Notes: generated by a model not told the origin, from the letters alone. A stretch of DNA of 64,000 nucleotides from JAGWBF01 sp963663025 (GCA_963663025.1 OY760073.1:2108001-2172000); one strand, 5' to 3'; shown: positions 25,096 through 36,606, counted from the first letter of the stretch. A program made the numbers and translations.

Positions 25096-25709
25096 TCATG
25101 GAGCGTGGCCTTCCTACTGTCAACCCAAACCGCCGGGGTGGATTGACCCTCGCGAAAGAGGGTTAGGATGAGGATGACAGGCCGCACCGTCATCGCCGCC
25201 CCCTATCGTCATTCCCGCCACCCGCCGGTCATCCCCGCTCCCCTATCGTCATTCCCGCGCACGCGGGAATCTACCCTGCCCACAGCACGATGGTAGGAAG
25301 AGCAATAGCCCACTGCCCGTTCGTCCTCAGGCTCTCGAAGGGCGAACGGAAATCCCAGACGCCGGGGGCATAGACTCCCGCTCCTCGTTTTCACGAGGGC
25401 AAGTTTCGTGGGAGTGACGACGGCGTGAGTAGGGATTTAGCAAAGCAGGGCACGATGAAATGTCGCCCCGTCATTGCGGCGAAGGCCGCAATCCAAGCTT
25501 CCCCTGTCGTCGTTCCCGCCTCCTCTGGTCATCCCCGCTCCCCTATCGTCATTCCCGCGCACGCGGGAATCTACCTTGCCCACAGCACGATGGTAGGAAG
25601 AGCAATAGCCCACTGCCCGTTCGCCCTTCGAGAGCCTCAGGGCGAACGGAGAGCCAGGGGCATAGACTCCTCCTTGCGCGGGAGTGAGGGGGGCGTGGGG
25701 GGAGTCCGG
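25096..25709. repeat. Intergenic repeats with a 97-bp direct repeat 300 bp apart
   Basis: No gene is seen in these 614 bases. The segment 25227-25323 recurs at 25527-25623 with a single mismatch and an offset of exactly 300. After the repeat the two copies continue with the same short palindromic module in opposite orientation (about 25324-25350 and 25624-25650). GCGCACGCGGGAAT and ATTGCGGCGAAGGCCGCAAT elements are also present. Confidence 0.85.
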
Positions 25710-26408
25710 TTACTCCTCCCGGTAGTGGAGGGTCGCTCTCAGGCCCGTCTCCGTCTCTACCTGGGTGTTCCAGGACACCACCTCGTTGACCGCGCCCAGG
25801 GGACCGGCGCCGTCGGGCCAGACAAGGAACACGCTGCCCTTCACCCCCGGCGACGGGGATGCGATGGCCTTGCCTGCGGCTGTGGTGAACTTCGCGCCCG
25901 TGCCGAACCAGAAGTACACACCCGCCGGGTCCGTGACAAGGCCGTAGCTCAGCACCTCCAGGGAGATTACCCGTATCCTCCCGTCCGCCGTTGGGGTTGC
26001 CAGGGTGCCCCGGTTCACCGAGGTGGCGCCTATGGACGCCGTGGCCGACTTGACCTCGCTGGCCCCCGGCATGGCCGCCAGGGGCAGCAGCGGCGTGTTG
26101 TCCACGTACAGCTCGACGATCTGGTTCCCCTTGGTGGTAGCCCTGAAGGCGCGGACATCTCCCTCGGTGCCCGACCGGGGAAAGAGCTCATCGACGGTGC
26201 CTCCTATCTGCACCGGGTTGCCCACCGCCTTGGTGTTGCTTGGCGCCGCTCCCGATATGAGCACCCGTCCGACGGAGTCCACCAGCAGGTAGATGTTGTC
26301 TCCATCGGCCACTTCCGCAGGGTCGGCTTGGTACCTCGTGCCAATCCTCACCAGCCGGTCCAGGCTGTCCACCGGTTCATCATGCTTGCCTTCAGGGTAC
26401 CCGCTCAT
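25710..26408 (-). CDS. Phage-cassette protein of unknown function, possibly head decoration
   Basis: The 232-residue protein has no recognised motif. It is rich in Gly, Val and Thr with predicted beta strands (NQIVELYVDNTPLLPL, GRIRVISLEVLSYGL, GVYFWFGTGAKF), which would suit a small structural or decoration protein. It lies 46 bases after the capsid gene on the same strand and is the last gene of the cassette, so a role in a virion-like particle is inferred from context only. GC content and codon use match the host genes, as for the rest of the cassette. Confidence 0.65.
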   Translation of the reverse strand: MSGYPEGKHDEPVDSLDRLVRIGTRYQADPAEVADGDNIYLLVDSVGRVLISGAAPSNTKAVGNPVQIGGTVDELFPRSGTEGDVRAFRATTKGNQIVELYVDNTPLLPLAAMPGASEVKSATASIGATSVNRGTLATPTADGRIRVISLEVLSYGLVTDPAGVYFWFGTGAKFTTAAGKAIASPSPGVKGSVFLVWPDGAGPLGAVNEVVSWNTQVETETGLRATLHYREE

Positions 26409-26454
26409 CGCTGCTCCTCTCGCTGATGTCTTTCGCTGTTGCCTTTCGGGATGG

Positions 26455-27786
26455 CTATGCCACGCCGGTGATGTTGTACTGCATGGCTGTATGGGTGGCT
26501 GTGGTGCGGTTGCCCGACCGCTCGGCGAAAGCCAGGCGCATGGACACCACCATCACGTTCTGCCTCTTCTGGATGTCCCGCTCGGTCTCGATGGAAAGCT
26601 CCCGCCGGAAGCCCACCCTCCACTGGGTGCGGTTCAGGAGGAGCAGCCGGCCGGTTGTGCCTGCGCTGCCGCTGGTGACCTTGCCGTCAACGTCGGCCAG
26701 CTTCATCTGCTCGGACACCAGCACGGGAATGCCCTCCACCGCGCCGAGCTGGCCTGTGAGCAGGGTGGCGCTGGGTCCCAGCTTGTCCAGGGTGCGGAAG
26801 TTCTCGGTGCTCAGGGCCCGGATGTAGGTGTTGGGATCGGTGATGTAGGCCAGGTCCGATGGCCTTGCCCCGTACCTGCCCAGCTTCACCCGCACCTCGT
26901 TGAACATATCGTCGGACACGCCCGCCCCGTGGTTGTTGGCCTGGCTGGGGTTGTCCACCAGGGGCAGGTGCAACAGCCCGTCGAAGCCGATGAGCCAGTG
27001 CCCCTTGCCCGCGTCCGAGGCGGCTATGGTTGCGCCGTCGGCGTTGATGTTGTTGGTTGCCGTGCTGTCGGAGTTGAGCAGCAGGTCGTCGATGACCTCG
27101 GCGGTGTTGCGCACCAGGGAGCGTCGCACCTCTTCGGCCATGGCGATCACCGCATCCTCGTCCAGGCTCAGCGACCAGGGCACCTGGCCCACCAGCTCGT
27201 AGGCGGTCAGGGTCTGCTTGCTGGTAGCCAGGGCGGTGGCCGTTGGGGACACGTTCTCGGCGCCCGGGTACCAGTTTACATCTCCCAGCTGCAGGGGGAT
27301 TTCGAAGGGGTTGGTGGGCATATCCACCCTGGAAAACAGGGACAGCACCATGGTCTCCAGGTTGACGTCCATCCAGAGGGCGGCCGCCTCCTGAGTTGAG
27401 ACCAGCTCATCGCCGGAGCCGCTGGTGGTGCTGTCCATGGCGTTCTTGAGGGCCAGGTCCCACTCCTCCAGCATTCTCGGATTCAGGCCGCTGGGTTGGC
27501 GCACCTGGGCGTTGAGCAGACTTCTCACCAAGGCAAGGTCCAGCAAATCCAGGCCCTTGTACTTGCCGAAGGGCACCCTGGCCTGCTCCGGGCTCCGGTG
27601 CTGGGCCAGGATGGCCTGCTTCTCAGACGCCTTCCAGCGTTCCTGGATGCTCCTGATCTGCCCCGCGATGCGCTCGTTCTCCTCCTTCAGGGGCTGCACC
27701 GACTCCTTTATGCGTTCATCGTAGAAGCTGCGCACCTCGGCAACCTCTTTCTTGATGACCTCCAGTTCCTGGGTACCTATAGACAT
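26455..27786 (-). CDS. HK97-fold phage major capsid protein
   Basis: The 443-residue protein begins with a charged coiled-coil scaffold-like delta domain (residues 1-65, ERIAGQIRSIQERWKASEKQ) typical of HK97-type capsid precursors. The shell domain follows, with P-domain and A-domain features such as NAMDSTTSGSGDELVSTQEA, LADVDGKVTSG and the late RTQWRVGFRRELSIETERD, the usual C-terminal capsid pattern. It overlaps the protease gene by ten bases upstream. Together they form the standard protease-capsid pair of tailed phages. No stop or frameshift disrupts it. Confidence 0.85.
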   Translation of the reverse strand: MSIGTQELEVIKKEVAEVRSFYDERIKESVQPLKEENERIAGQIRSIQERWKASEKQAILAQHRSPEQARVPFGKYKGLDLLDLALVRSLLNAQVRQPSGLNPRMLEEWDLALKNAMDSTTSGSGDELVSTQEAAALWMDVNLETMVLSLFSRVDMPTNPFEIPLQLGDVNWYPGAENVSPTATALATSKQTLTAYELVGQVPWSLSLDEDAVIAMAEEVRRSLVRNTAEVIDDLLLNSDSTATNNINADGATIAASDAGKGHWLIGFDGLLHLPLVDNPSQANNHGAGVSDDMFNEVRVKLGRYGARPSDLAYITDPNTYIRALSTENFRTLDKLGPSATLLTGQLGAVEGIPVLVSEQMKLADVDGKVTSGSAGTTGRLLLLNRTQWRVGFRRELSIETERDIQKRQNVMVVSMRLAFAERSGNRTTATHTAMQYNITGVA

Positions 27787-28445
27787 CCTATCCTCCTTAT
27801 GTACGTTGGATTCAACTGCCGTATCACTTCCAGCACCCCTTCCAGGTCCGAATCAGGCGCCTCCCAGGGGGGATACTCTGCATCCATGATGGCGCCGTCC
27901 AGTCCCTTCCGAAGGGCGTTCCGGTTGGCGGGCACGGGCGCTGCGCTGATCTCCAGGAGCTCCTGGCTGATGAAGTTGATGCCCAGCACATGGCCCGTCT
28001 TCGCATCCTTGCGCATCTCGAACTCCAGGGGTCGGAACCCCACCGACACCCCCTTCTGGTAGCCACCCTGGTACAGGGAGGCGATCTGCTGGGCGAACTC
28101 GGTGGGGGCGAACCTGATAGACGCCAGCAGCATGCGGGGCTCGGTCCACACATCCAGGGCTTTGCCGATGGCCGGCTGGGTGTAGTGGTGTGCCCACAGG
28201 AACACCGGGTTCTTCATGTAGGCATCCAGCTTCCAGCCAGCCTGCAGGATGACGTCGCCGTGGCGGTCCTCATCCTCGGTGGATGCCACGAAGGTAAGGG
28301 CGCCTGCCGTCTCGCCCCCTCCCGGCCCATCGCGGGCTTGGGCGGACCATTTCCTGATGCTGGGAGCGTCCGAGGTTCCGTGCCGGTAGCACTCCAGGGC
28401 CTCCATCATCTGCTCCCGCTCCCACTTTTCTCCGTCGTAAGTCAT
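27777..28445 (-). CDS. HK97-family prohead protease
   Basis: The ATG at 28445 is preferred over an upstream in-frame ATG at 28511, because the extra residues run across a terminator hairpin. The 222-residue protein shows the serine-protease elements of the HK97 prohead protease fold: VASTEDEDRHGDVI, the His in FLWAHHYTQPAIG, the Ser in KGVSVGFRPLE and the Glu in LLEISAAPVPANRNA. It would cleave the capsid precursor during maturation. It is the first gene of the minus-strand cassette (protease, capsid, unknown). Confidence 0.87.
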   Translation of the reverse strand: MTYDGEKWEREQMMEALECYRHGTSDAPSIRKWSAQARDGPGGGETAGALTFVASTEDEDRHGDVILQAGWKLDAYMKNPVFLWAHHYTQPAIGKALDVWTEPRMLLASIRFAPTEFAQQIASLYQGGYQKGVSVGFRPLEFEMRKDAKTGHVLGINFISQELLEISAAPVPANRNALRKGLDGAIMDAEYPPWEAPDSDLEGVLEVIRQLNPTYIRRIGCL

Positions 28446-28475
28446 GTCTCCCTCGCTCTCCCAAAAACTGACAAC

Positions 28476-28505
28476 AAAAAAGGACAGACCTTCAAGGGTC
28501 TGTCC
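28476..28505 (-). terminator. Terminator-like hairpin in the leader of the capsid cassette
   Basis: Read on the minus strand, a perfect 9-base-pair stem (GGACAGACC with GGTCTGTCC, 28482-28490 and 28497-28505) is followed at once by six T (28481-28476). It lies 30 bases upstream of the protease start. It could insulate the cassette from outside transcription or act as an attenuator. Confidence 0.75.
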
Positions 28506-28616
28506 CATCAAGCGCCATCGCTGGCGTCCAGTTCAGGCTATCCCCGGCGTTGGCAATGGTCAACGGCGAGTTGTCAGGGTTATCGAATCATCCCCTCGCA
28601 GAGCATTAGCTGCCGT

Positions 28617-28690
28617 CCTGTTCCGTTTCGTTGTAGTGTCTGGCGTATCAAGGCTCAGGTAAGCCAAACACTAGAAGCAAACGGTACCCG
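28617..28690 (+). repeat. Left copy of a 74-bp inverted repeat
   Basis: This segment matches the reverse complement of 29890-29964 at roughly 85-90 % of positions (shared blocks TTCCGTTT, GTTGTAGTGTCTGGCGTATC, AGGCTCAGGTA, GAAGCAAACGG). Each copy is also a partial palindrome. The pair encloses two genes and a terminator. Confidence 0.75.
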
Positions 28691-28787
28691 ATTGTACGCT
28701 GTGTTACAGTTGCTTTTTTCACAATGTTGACAGGCGGGACCGACACCCATCAGCGTGACATCATCCTTTTGTGCTGAGGAGGATGCA

Positions 28788-29330
28788 ATGACCAAGTTCC
28801 TTTCCATACGTTTCCTGGTTCTCATGGTGGTCTTCCTGGCTCTGCTGACCCTGTCAGCATCCACAGCCTTGGCCAAAGGGCCTTCCGATCCCCCGGATAC
28901 TTCACCCCCCGAACTCTTGGAAGGTGACCTGGATGGTGAAGGTGGGGATACCATGCGGGTGGTGGGTGGCAATGCATGGAACTGCAGGGGTTGGCATTCT
29001 GGTGTCCATGCGTCAGTTGATGTACCAGGCACAATAGATGCAACACAGAAGACCTGGTGTCCCCACGGCTTTCAACCTGACAGGATCGGCGCCTTTGTAG
29101 GTATCTACAGGCAGTGGTGTCTTTTTGGCCAGTGTGGATGGGTCCCAACAGGAAGTGTTGGGATAGATGAAAAAAGCCGTACCCACACGATCAAGGTTGT
29201 GGCTGTGACAGGCTGCAGGACAGATACCTTCAAGTCCGTCGGCAGAAGCTGGATGTGGGTTGATGGGGATTACTACAGCAGGCAGTTCCAGAGCAGTCCC
29301 AGGACCATCCAGGTTGGCGATTGCAGCTGA
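28788..29330 (+). CDS. Secreted protein of unknown function
   Basis: The start ATG 28788 follows GAGGAGG at 28776-28782. The 180-residue protein has a classical signal peptide (MTKFLSIRFLVLMVVFLALL, probable cleavage after ALA near residue 28). The mature domain has six Cys (WNCRGW, TWCPHG, QWCLFGQCGW, GCRTD, GDC), likely disulfide-bonded and beta-rich. No named family is recognised. It is the first of two plus-strand genes enclosed by the inverted repeats at 28617 and 29890, and is three bases ahead of the next gene. GC content is lower than in the surrounding core genes, which agrees with an acquired cassette. Confidence 0.75.
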   Translation: MTKFLSIRFLVLMVVFLALLTLSASTALAKGPSDPPDTSPPELLEGDLDGEGGDTMRVVGGNAWNCRGWHSGVHASVDVPGTIDATQKTWCPHGFQPDRIGAFVGIYRQWCLFGQCGWVPTGSVGIDEKSRTHTIKVVAVTGCRTDTFKSVGRSWMWVDGDYYSRQFQSSPRTIQVGDCS

Positions 29331-29333
29331 TCA

Positions 29334-29639
29334 ATGACCACAGACCCTGAGAAGATCCGGATCAGCCGGGAGATTCTGAGCAACGGACCAGGCTATAAGG
29401 CTTATCGTGACTCTTGGCGATACCAGGGAGGCAGGGATGTCACCAAGAGACACATGGGTCGGTTCGTCAGAATGATATATCACCCGACGGCTCCCGAATG
29501 GGAGCCGCCGGGTTATCTCATGGGCAAATGGTGGGAGCTTGTGAATGAGGAGGGGAACACCGTGGGACTGAAGGCCCTGATCCCCCCACCCCATAAGCGG
29601 TGGATCGCTGAAGAACGTGCAGACCGGGGCTGGGGTTGA
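29334..29639 (+). CDS. Small protein of unknown function
   Basis: The 101-residue soluble protein is rich in Arg, Trp and Tyr (DSWRYQGGRDVTKRHMGRFVRMIYHP, shown here only as context, then MGKWWELVNEEGNTVGL). There is no signal, membrane segment or recognisable motif. The start ATG at 29334 lies three bases after the stop of the secreted-protein gene, so the two are probably co-translated. A strong hairpin terminator follows 57 bases downstream. I regard it as real because of the coupling and the terminator, but the function is open. Confidence 0.6.
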   Translation: MTTDPEKIRISREILSNGPGYKAYRDSWRYQGGRDVTKRHMGRFVRMIYHPTAPEWEPPGYLMGKWWELVNEEGNTVGLKALIPPPHKRWIAEERADRGWG

Positions 29640-29696
29640 AGATCACTGACTGACAATTGGTTGCAATAAATAACAATCGGCGTACTGTCGGAAAGA

Positions 29697-29724
29697 GAAA
29701 GAGACCGCCCTAGCGGTCTCTTTC
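29697..29724. terminator. Strong terminator hairpin after the two-gene cassette
   Basis: A perfect 12-base-pair stem (GAAAGAGACCGC, 29697-29708, with 29713-29724) closes a CCTA loop. The A-rich and T-rich stem ends would allow function in either direction. The rest of the gap to 29968 holds the right inverted repeat and no convincing gene. Confidence 0.75.
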
Positions 29725-29889
29725 AAATGCACGGACTAAGGGGTTAGTGCTTTCCCATCTTTGCGCTCTCGCAGCATGGTGTCAAGCCCCCTCCAGATTC
29801 GAGAAAGAGAAACATAATGCCTTGGACTGTTAAGGGGGAAGGTTCAGATATACGCTATGTGCTGGGAGACTTCGTGGTCCGGAAGGTTC

Positions 29890-29964
29890 GGCGGTTCCGT
29901 TTGCTTCCAGTGTTGCGATACCTGAGCCTGGATACGCCAGACACTACAACCAAACGGAACCGCT
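29890..29964 (-). repeat. Right copy of the 74-bp inverted repeat
   Basis: This is the reverse-complement partner of 28617-28690. Its own ends form a perfect 12-base inverted repeat (CGGTTCCGTTTG with CAAACGGAACCG). It ends four bases before the radA stop codon. Confidence 0.75.
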
Positions 29965-29968
29965 GTGC

Positions 29969-31378
29969 CTATTCACCCACCTCGAAATCTTCGGGCTGGC
30001 CCTTCTGGCCGCGGGGGAAGCACAAGCCTAGGGCCTGCCTCACGGTGCCGGCCCGGACGATGCGGATGCTGTCCCCGCCGGACTGCTTGTCTGCCGAACT
30101 TGCGGGCACAAGACACCGGCGGAACCCCAGGCGAGACGCCTCGTCAAGACGCCGGTCCGTCTGGGGAACGGTCCGTAGCTCCCCGCTCAGTCCCACCTCG
30201 CCCATGGCCACCAGGTCTGCGGGCAGGGCGGTGTTGCGCAGGCTGGAAGCGATGGCCAAGCAGACAGCCAGGTCCGCCGCCGGCTCATGGACGTTCAGTC
30301 CTCCGACGACGTTCACGATGATGTCTTGGTTGGCGAGACTTAGGCCGATGCGCCGGGACAGCACCGCCACCAGCATCAACAGCCGGTTGTAGTCCACGCC
30401 GTTCCCCACCCGCCTGGGTACGCTGAGGAAAGACGGTGAAGCCAGGGCCTGTATCTCCAGCATCAGGGGCCGGCTGCCCTCCAGCACCGGGAAGACGGCT
30501 GAGCCGACCGCCCCCTCCCGCCTCTGGGAGATGAGGGCGCGGGAGGCATCGTCCACCTCCCGCAGGCCGTCTCCCCCCATTTCGAACATGCCGACCTCGT
30601 TGGTGGACCCGAAGCGGTTCTTGACGCCCCGGACGATACGGTATGCGCTCAGGCTTTCGCCCTCCATGTACAGCACCACATCCACCATGTGCTCCAGCAC
30701 CCTGGGGCCGGCCAACGCGCCGTCCTTGGTGACGTGCCCAGCCATGATCAGGGGTGTGGAGCCTGCCTTGGCCCAGCGGGCCAGCTTCAGGCCGCACTCC
30801 CGCACCTGGGATACGCTGCCGGGGGAGGAGGACACATCCCCGCTGTACAGGGTCTGCACCGAGTCGATGATGACGAGGCCGGGGTCGAAGCTGTCCAGGC
30901 GTTCCATGGTCTCATCCACGTCCGTCCCGGACATGAGGTACACGCCCCTGCCCGATAGACCCAGCCTGTCGGACCTGAGCTTGATCTGGTGGGCCGACTC
31001 TTCGCCGGTGACGTAGGCCACCTTACCACCGCTGCGGGCCACGTGCTCGGCGGCCTGCAGGAGGAGGGTGGACTTGCCAATGCCGGGCTCGCCGGCCATC
31101 AGAACCAGGGAGCCGCTGACAAGGCCGCCGCCCAGCACCCTGTCCAGGTCGGCAAATCCCGTGGGGATGCGGATGCCGTCCTCGGCGGACACCTGGGCCA
31201 GCTCCAGAGGCGGCGCTGAGGCGCTCGCCTGGCGGGGGGATGGGCTGCCGCGCTGGGGCTTGGGGGCTTCCACCAGGGGAACGCGGTCGCCGCAGGCGGG
31301 GCAGAAGCCCATCCACTTGGCGCTCTCGTAGCCGCATCCCTGGCAGAAGAAGGTGGAACCAGCCCGTTCCTTTACCAC
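29969..31378 (-). CDS. radA: DNA repair protein RadA
   Basis: The start GTG 31378 is chosen because the four-Cys zinc finger (FFCQGCGYESAKWMGFCPAC) follows directly, as in other RadA proteins, and GAAAGG lies nine bases ahead. The frame is open up to an ATG at 31468. RecA-like core: Walker A GEPGIGKST, Walker B GLVIIDSVQT and the RadA-specific KNRFG motif (VKNRFGSTNEVG). A C-terminal Lon-protease-like domain holds IGLSLANQDIIVNVVGGLNVHEPAADLAV in context. RadA is a branch-migration helicase acting in recombination repair. Its 3' end abuts the right inverted repeat. Confidence 0.95.
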   Translation of the reverse strand: MVKERAGSTFFCQGCGYESAKWMGFCPACGDRVPLVEAPKPQRGSPSPRQASASAPPLELAQVSAEDGIRIPTGFADLDRVLGGGLVSGSLVLMAGEPGIGKSTLLLQAAEHVARSGGKVAYVTGEESAHQIKLRSDRLGLSGRGVYLMSGTDVDETMERLDSFDPGLVIIDSVQTLYSGDVSSSPGSVSQVRECGLKLARWAKAGSTPLIMAGHVTKDGALAGPRVLEHMVDVVLYMEGESLSAYRIVRGVKNRFGSTNEVGMFEMGGDGLREVDDASRALISQRREGAVGSAVFPVLEGSRPLMLEIQALASPSFLSVPRRVGNGVDYNRLLMLVAVLSRRIGLSLANQDIIVNVVGGLNVHEPAADLAVCLAIASSLRNTALPADLVAMGEVGLSGELRTVPQTDRRLDEASRLGFRRCLVPASSADKQSGGDSIRIVRAGTVRQALGLCFPRGQKGQPEDFEVGE

Positions 31379-31612
31379 CTGGCCATACCTTTCACCATTG
31401 TTCCTTCTCCCCCGCCCTACTATCGTCACTGCAGCAATCAAAGCATGGGGCATTAGCAACGTCAACAAGGACTTGACGCCATTCGCAGAGCGTCTTGCGG
31501 CCCTTGCCTAAGTGGGGTGGCCGGTCAGCCACCTTGCAGCCCTATGGGACTGGTGCTAACCTAGGCGCGTAGCCTGACTAGGTTGTCCAACCTTCTGTAG
31601 AAAAGGCTAATT

Positions 31613-33171
31613 ATGATCAAGGTCTCAGTAAAGGACTTCGGTCCTATCGCTAGAGGTGAGGTAGAACTAAAGCCCCTCACCATATTTGTTGGTCCCAGCA
31701 ATGCAGGCAAGTCTTACATGGCAACCATGGTCTATTCCCTTATGCAGACTCTAGATGAACTCACCGCACCATCATACTTTAGCTACACCAGTCAACAGGT
31801 TGGCATAACAAGGTCGGCAAGAAGCCGCAAGTTAGTCAGGAACTTAGAGTATCTGGTCGAAGTTAACAGGACAGTTACTAATGTCGTCCACGAATGGGCC
31901 CGATCTGTCAGCCCCCAGGGTCGAGAGTCGGCTGAGATTTCGCTCGTCGAACTTCCTGACGAAGTAAGAGGGCTGGTAAGTGAGGCCGTTAATAGTGCGA
32001 TTGAGTCGGCCCTGCCTTTTTTTTGTTTTTTAATCGGGAATTACAGAGATGCCACGGAGACATTACTAATATTAGGAGCCGTCGGACAGGGCCTACTCAA
32101 CTACAAATCGTACTCGATCAAGCTCAGCCTAAATTAAAGCTAGATTTCCAGGAGGAACAAAGTACTCTCCTAGCCCTGTCCAAATCAGAATGGGACATTT
32201 CACAAGCTAAGGCGACAATCCCCTAGATCCCTAATCAGATTAATGCAGGCCGCGGCACCACGACAAAGCCCGCGCTCGGAAGAAACCCGTGGGATGCCCT
32301 ATGTGGACTTCCTGTCTCTATTGATCGAGACTGCCTCCACCACATTATTCGAAGAGTTTCCCGGCAGTTGTTACTACCTTCCTGCTGCCCGCTCCGGAAT
32401 CGCCCAAGGCCATAAGGCCATAGCCAGTATCTTAATTAGGCAGTCTTCCCTGGCCGCTATTCGCCCCTTGGAGATACCAACATTACCCGGGATAATCACC
32501 GATTTCATGGGGCACATTCTTACGATGGAACGGGGCGGGAGTTGGCGCTCTTAGGTCAGGCACCAAAGCAATGAGAGAGGTGGTTGATTTTATGGAGCGT
32601 AAGGTGCTGGGTGGGGGGATCGACATCGAGCGTGGAGAAGAAGCCACTTACCCGGAGATTTCTTACGCCCACACTTGCAGGCCAGCCAGATATGGGAAGA
32701 TTTCCCTTCCATAAGACATCCTCAATGGTTTCTGAACTTGCTCCGGTCATACTGTTCCTGAAATACCTGGTGGGACCGGGGGATTTGGTGATTCTGGAGG
32801 AGCCTGAGTCCCACCTTCACCCAGCAAGTCAACGTCAGATGGCCAGGGGCATAGTTCGCTTGGTAAACGCAGGTGTCCGGGTGATTATAACGACCCATAG
32901 CGACTATTTCATTGGCCAAGTCAATAACCTGCTGAAACTGAGCCATGCCAGCAGACAAAAGCGCGCGAAAGAGGGGTATGACGCTGAGGACTGTCTCAAG
33001 CCGAATGACCTTGGCGTGTATCACTTTCTGCTCAATGAAAGCCTCGGAGAAAGTGTCGTCAAGGAACTGCCAATCATCCCAAGTTTTGGCATTGAAGAGG
33101 AAGACTTTGCCGCGGTTTCAGAAGCACTCTATAGAGAGACCGTTTCGCTTCAGAAGATTCGAGTTAAGTGA
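31613..33171 (+). pseudogene. AAA/OLD-like ATPase broken by several frameshifts
   Basis: The N-terminal frame from ATG 31613 encodes MIKVSVKDFGPIARGEVELK and Walker A VGPSNAGKS. Family-like sequence then continues in other frames: a shift in the T8-G-T6 run near 32017-32031, another near 32215, one near 32555 and one near 32710. It ends with the intact C-terminal half (Walker B LVILEEPESHLHPAS, then VIITTHSDYFIGQVNNLLKL). This is the AAA_15/OLD type of ATPase often found in phage-defence pairs. At least four shifts make decay far more likely than programmed recoding. The segment is AT-richer than its neighbours. Its last codons overlap the next gene (GTGA at 33168). Confidence 0.8.
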
Positions 33172-33635
33172 CTACACCAAACCTCGTTGATCATATCAGG
33201 CAGGCCTACGCCAACTGCATTGCACGATCCTGCAAGGAAAAGAGTTGCGCTCTTCAGCTAGATAACGTCAGCCAGAACTCACTGGCCATCGTTCACGGCA
33301 CGAAATACCAGAAGACGCACGGACTCACCGAGAAGCTATGCGACCGGATGATTTTCTGCGCCGAGCACGGCTTCATTCTAGTAGCAGTGGAATTGAAGAG
33401 CGGCCGAAACATCAACATGTCGGACGCCATAGAGCAAATTCAGAATGGCTTGGGGCTAGCAGCGGACATATTGAAAAATCACCCTGTCGCGGAGTGGGTG
33501 CCTGTTTTGCTGTATAGCGGAGGCATGAACTCGCATGAAATCAGGCTCCTACAAAACAAATCGGTGAAATTTAGAGGCGACAGAAAACTAGTGATAAAGC
33601 GCGACTGCGGAACCAAGCTGAGTGCAATCTTGTGA
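33168..33635 (+). CDS. Small PD-(D/E)xK nuclease-like partner of the broken ATPase
   Basis: The 155-residue protein starts with GTG 33168, overlapping the end of the ATPase frame by four bases. A run that fits a restriction-endonuclease-like fold is visible: Asp in KLCDRMIFCAEHG (about residue 59), then VAVELKSGR with Glu75 and Lys77, after a helix and before DAIEQIQNGLGLAADIL. Cys-rich N-terminus (CIARSCKEKSC). No named family is recognised. The coupling to an OLD-like ATPase suggests an ATPase-nuclease defence pair; the reading frame is intact although the ATPase is not. Composition is AT-richer than in core genes. Confidence 0.7.
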   Translation: MTTPNLVDHIRQAYANCIARSCKEKSCALQLDNVSQNSLAIVHGTKYQKTHGLTEKLCDRMIFCAEHGFILVAVELKSGRNINMSDAIEQIQNGLGLAADILKNHPVAEWVPVLLYSGGMNSHEIRLLQNKSVKFRGDRKLVIKRDCGTKLSAIL

Positions 33636-33718
33636 GGTGGCCTTCCGACACCAAGCTTTGCGTCGTGCCTTGACGTTGTCAGGGTAGTGGTTTAAGGAGT
33701 TCCATAGACATGCGGGAC

Positions 33719-34099
33719 TTAACAGCCGGGGGTTCCACCGCTGCCCATTTCAGAACTTACAGACGAGGAGCCTTCAAAAACTTCCCACCTACCATTCAAT
33801 AGGCCACCGCTCACAACCCAGACCCCATCGCCGACATATTCTTCGGTCCATTGAGGATTGAATAGATCGTAATGTACTAAGCAATTAAGCGATTCACCCG
33901 AATCAAGTGATAGGGTTGTACGGATAGCAAGCTGGCTTTGAACCATTGCTATCGCCTCTCCTTCGGCAAGGGTGCCTACATCTTCGGAAGGGCCAGACCC
34001 GCACCCTGTAAGACTAGTAAGAACGATGGCGATCACCAGCGCGCCAACTGCCGCGTTACGCATTAACTGCTTCTTCGAATTGCAGATGATTCTGGCCAT
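33719..34099 (-). CDS. Small lipoprotein of unknown function
   Basis: The 126-residue protein has an N-terminal basic region, a hydrophobic stretch (AAVGALVIAIVLTSL) and lipobox LTGC (Cys at about residue 33). A short domain follows containing ECLVHYD-like NCLVHYDLFNPQW and YVGDGVWVVSGG, which resembles small secreted domains of unknown role. A second ATG at residue 13 would give a more typical signal length. It lies downstream of clpC on the same strand, 39 bases after the clpC coding end in map order, and may be a separate unit. Confidence 0.65.
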   Translation of the reverse strand: MARIICNSKKQLMRNAAVGALVIAIVLTSLTGCGSGPSEDVGTLAEGEAIAMVQSQLAIRTTLSLDSGESLNCLVHYDLFNPQWTEEYVGDGVWVVSGGLLNGRWEVFEGSSSVSSEMGSGGTPGC

Positions 34100-34137
34100 T
34101 TCCTTCGCCTCTTCCTCTGTGGGGAACTAAGGGCGTC

Positions 34138-36606
<2,469 letters not shown>

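Noticed and set aside
28617..29964. Integron attC sites around the two-gene cassette
   Set aside because: The repeats are palindromic, but I could not place the RYYYAAC/GTTRRRY core pairs of attC, they are in inverted orientation, and no integrase is nearby.
29817..30392. Plus-strand open frame before and across radA
   Set aside because: Most of it is antisense to radA and the rest runs through the right inverted repeat; only the first 25 codons lack another explanation.
31613..33171. Programmed frameshifting in the AAA ATPase
   Set aside because: The T8-G-T6 run could suggest slippage, but at least three further frame changes are needed, so decay is simpler.
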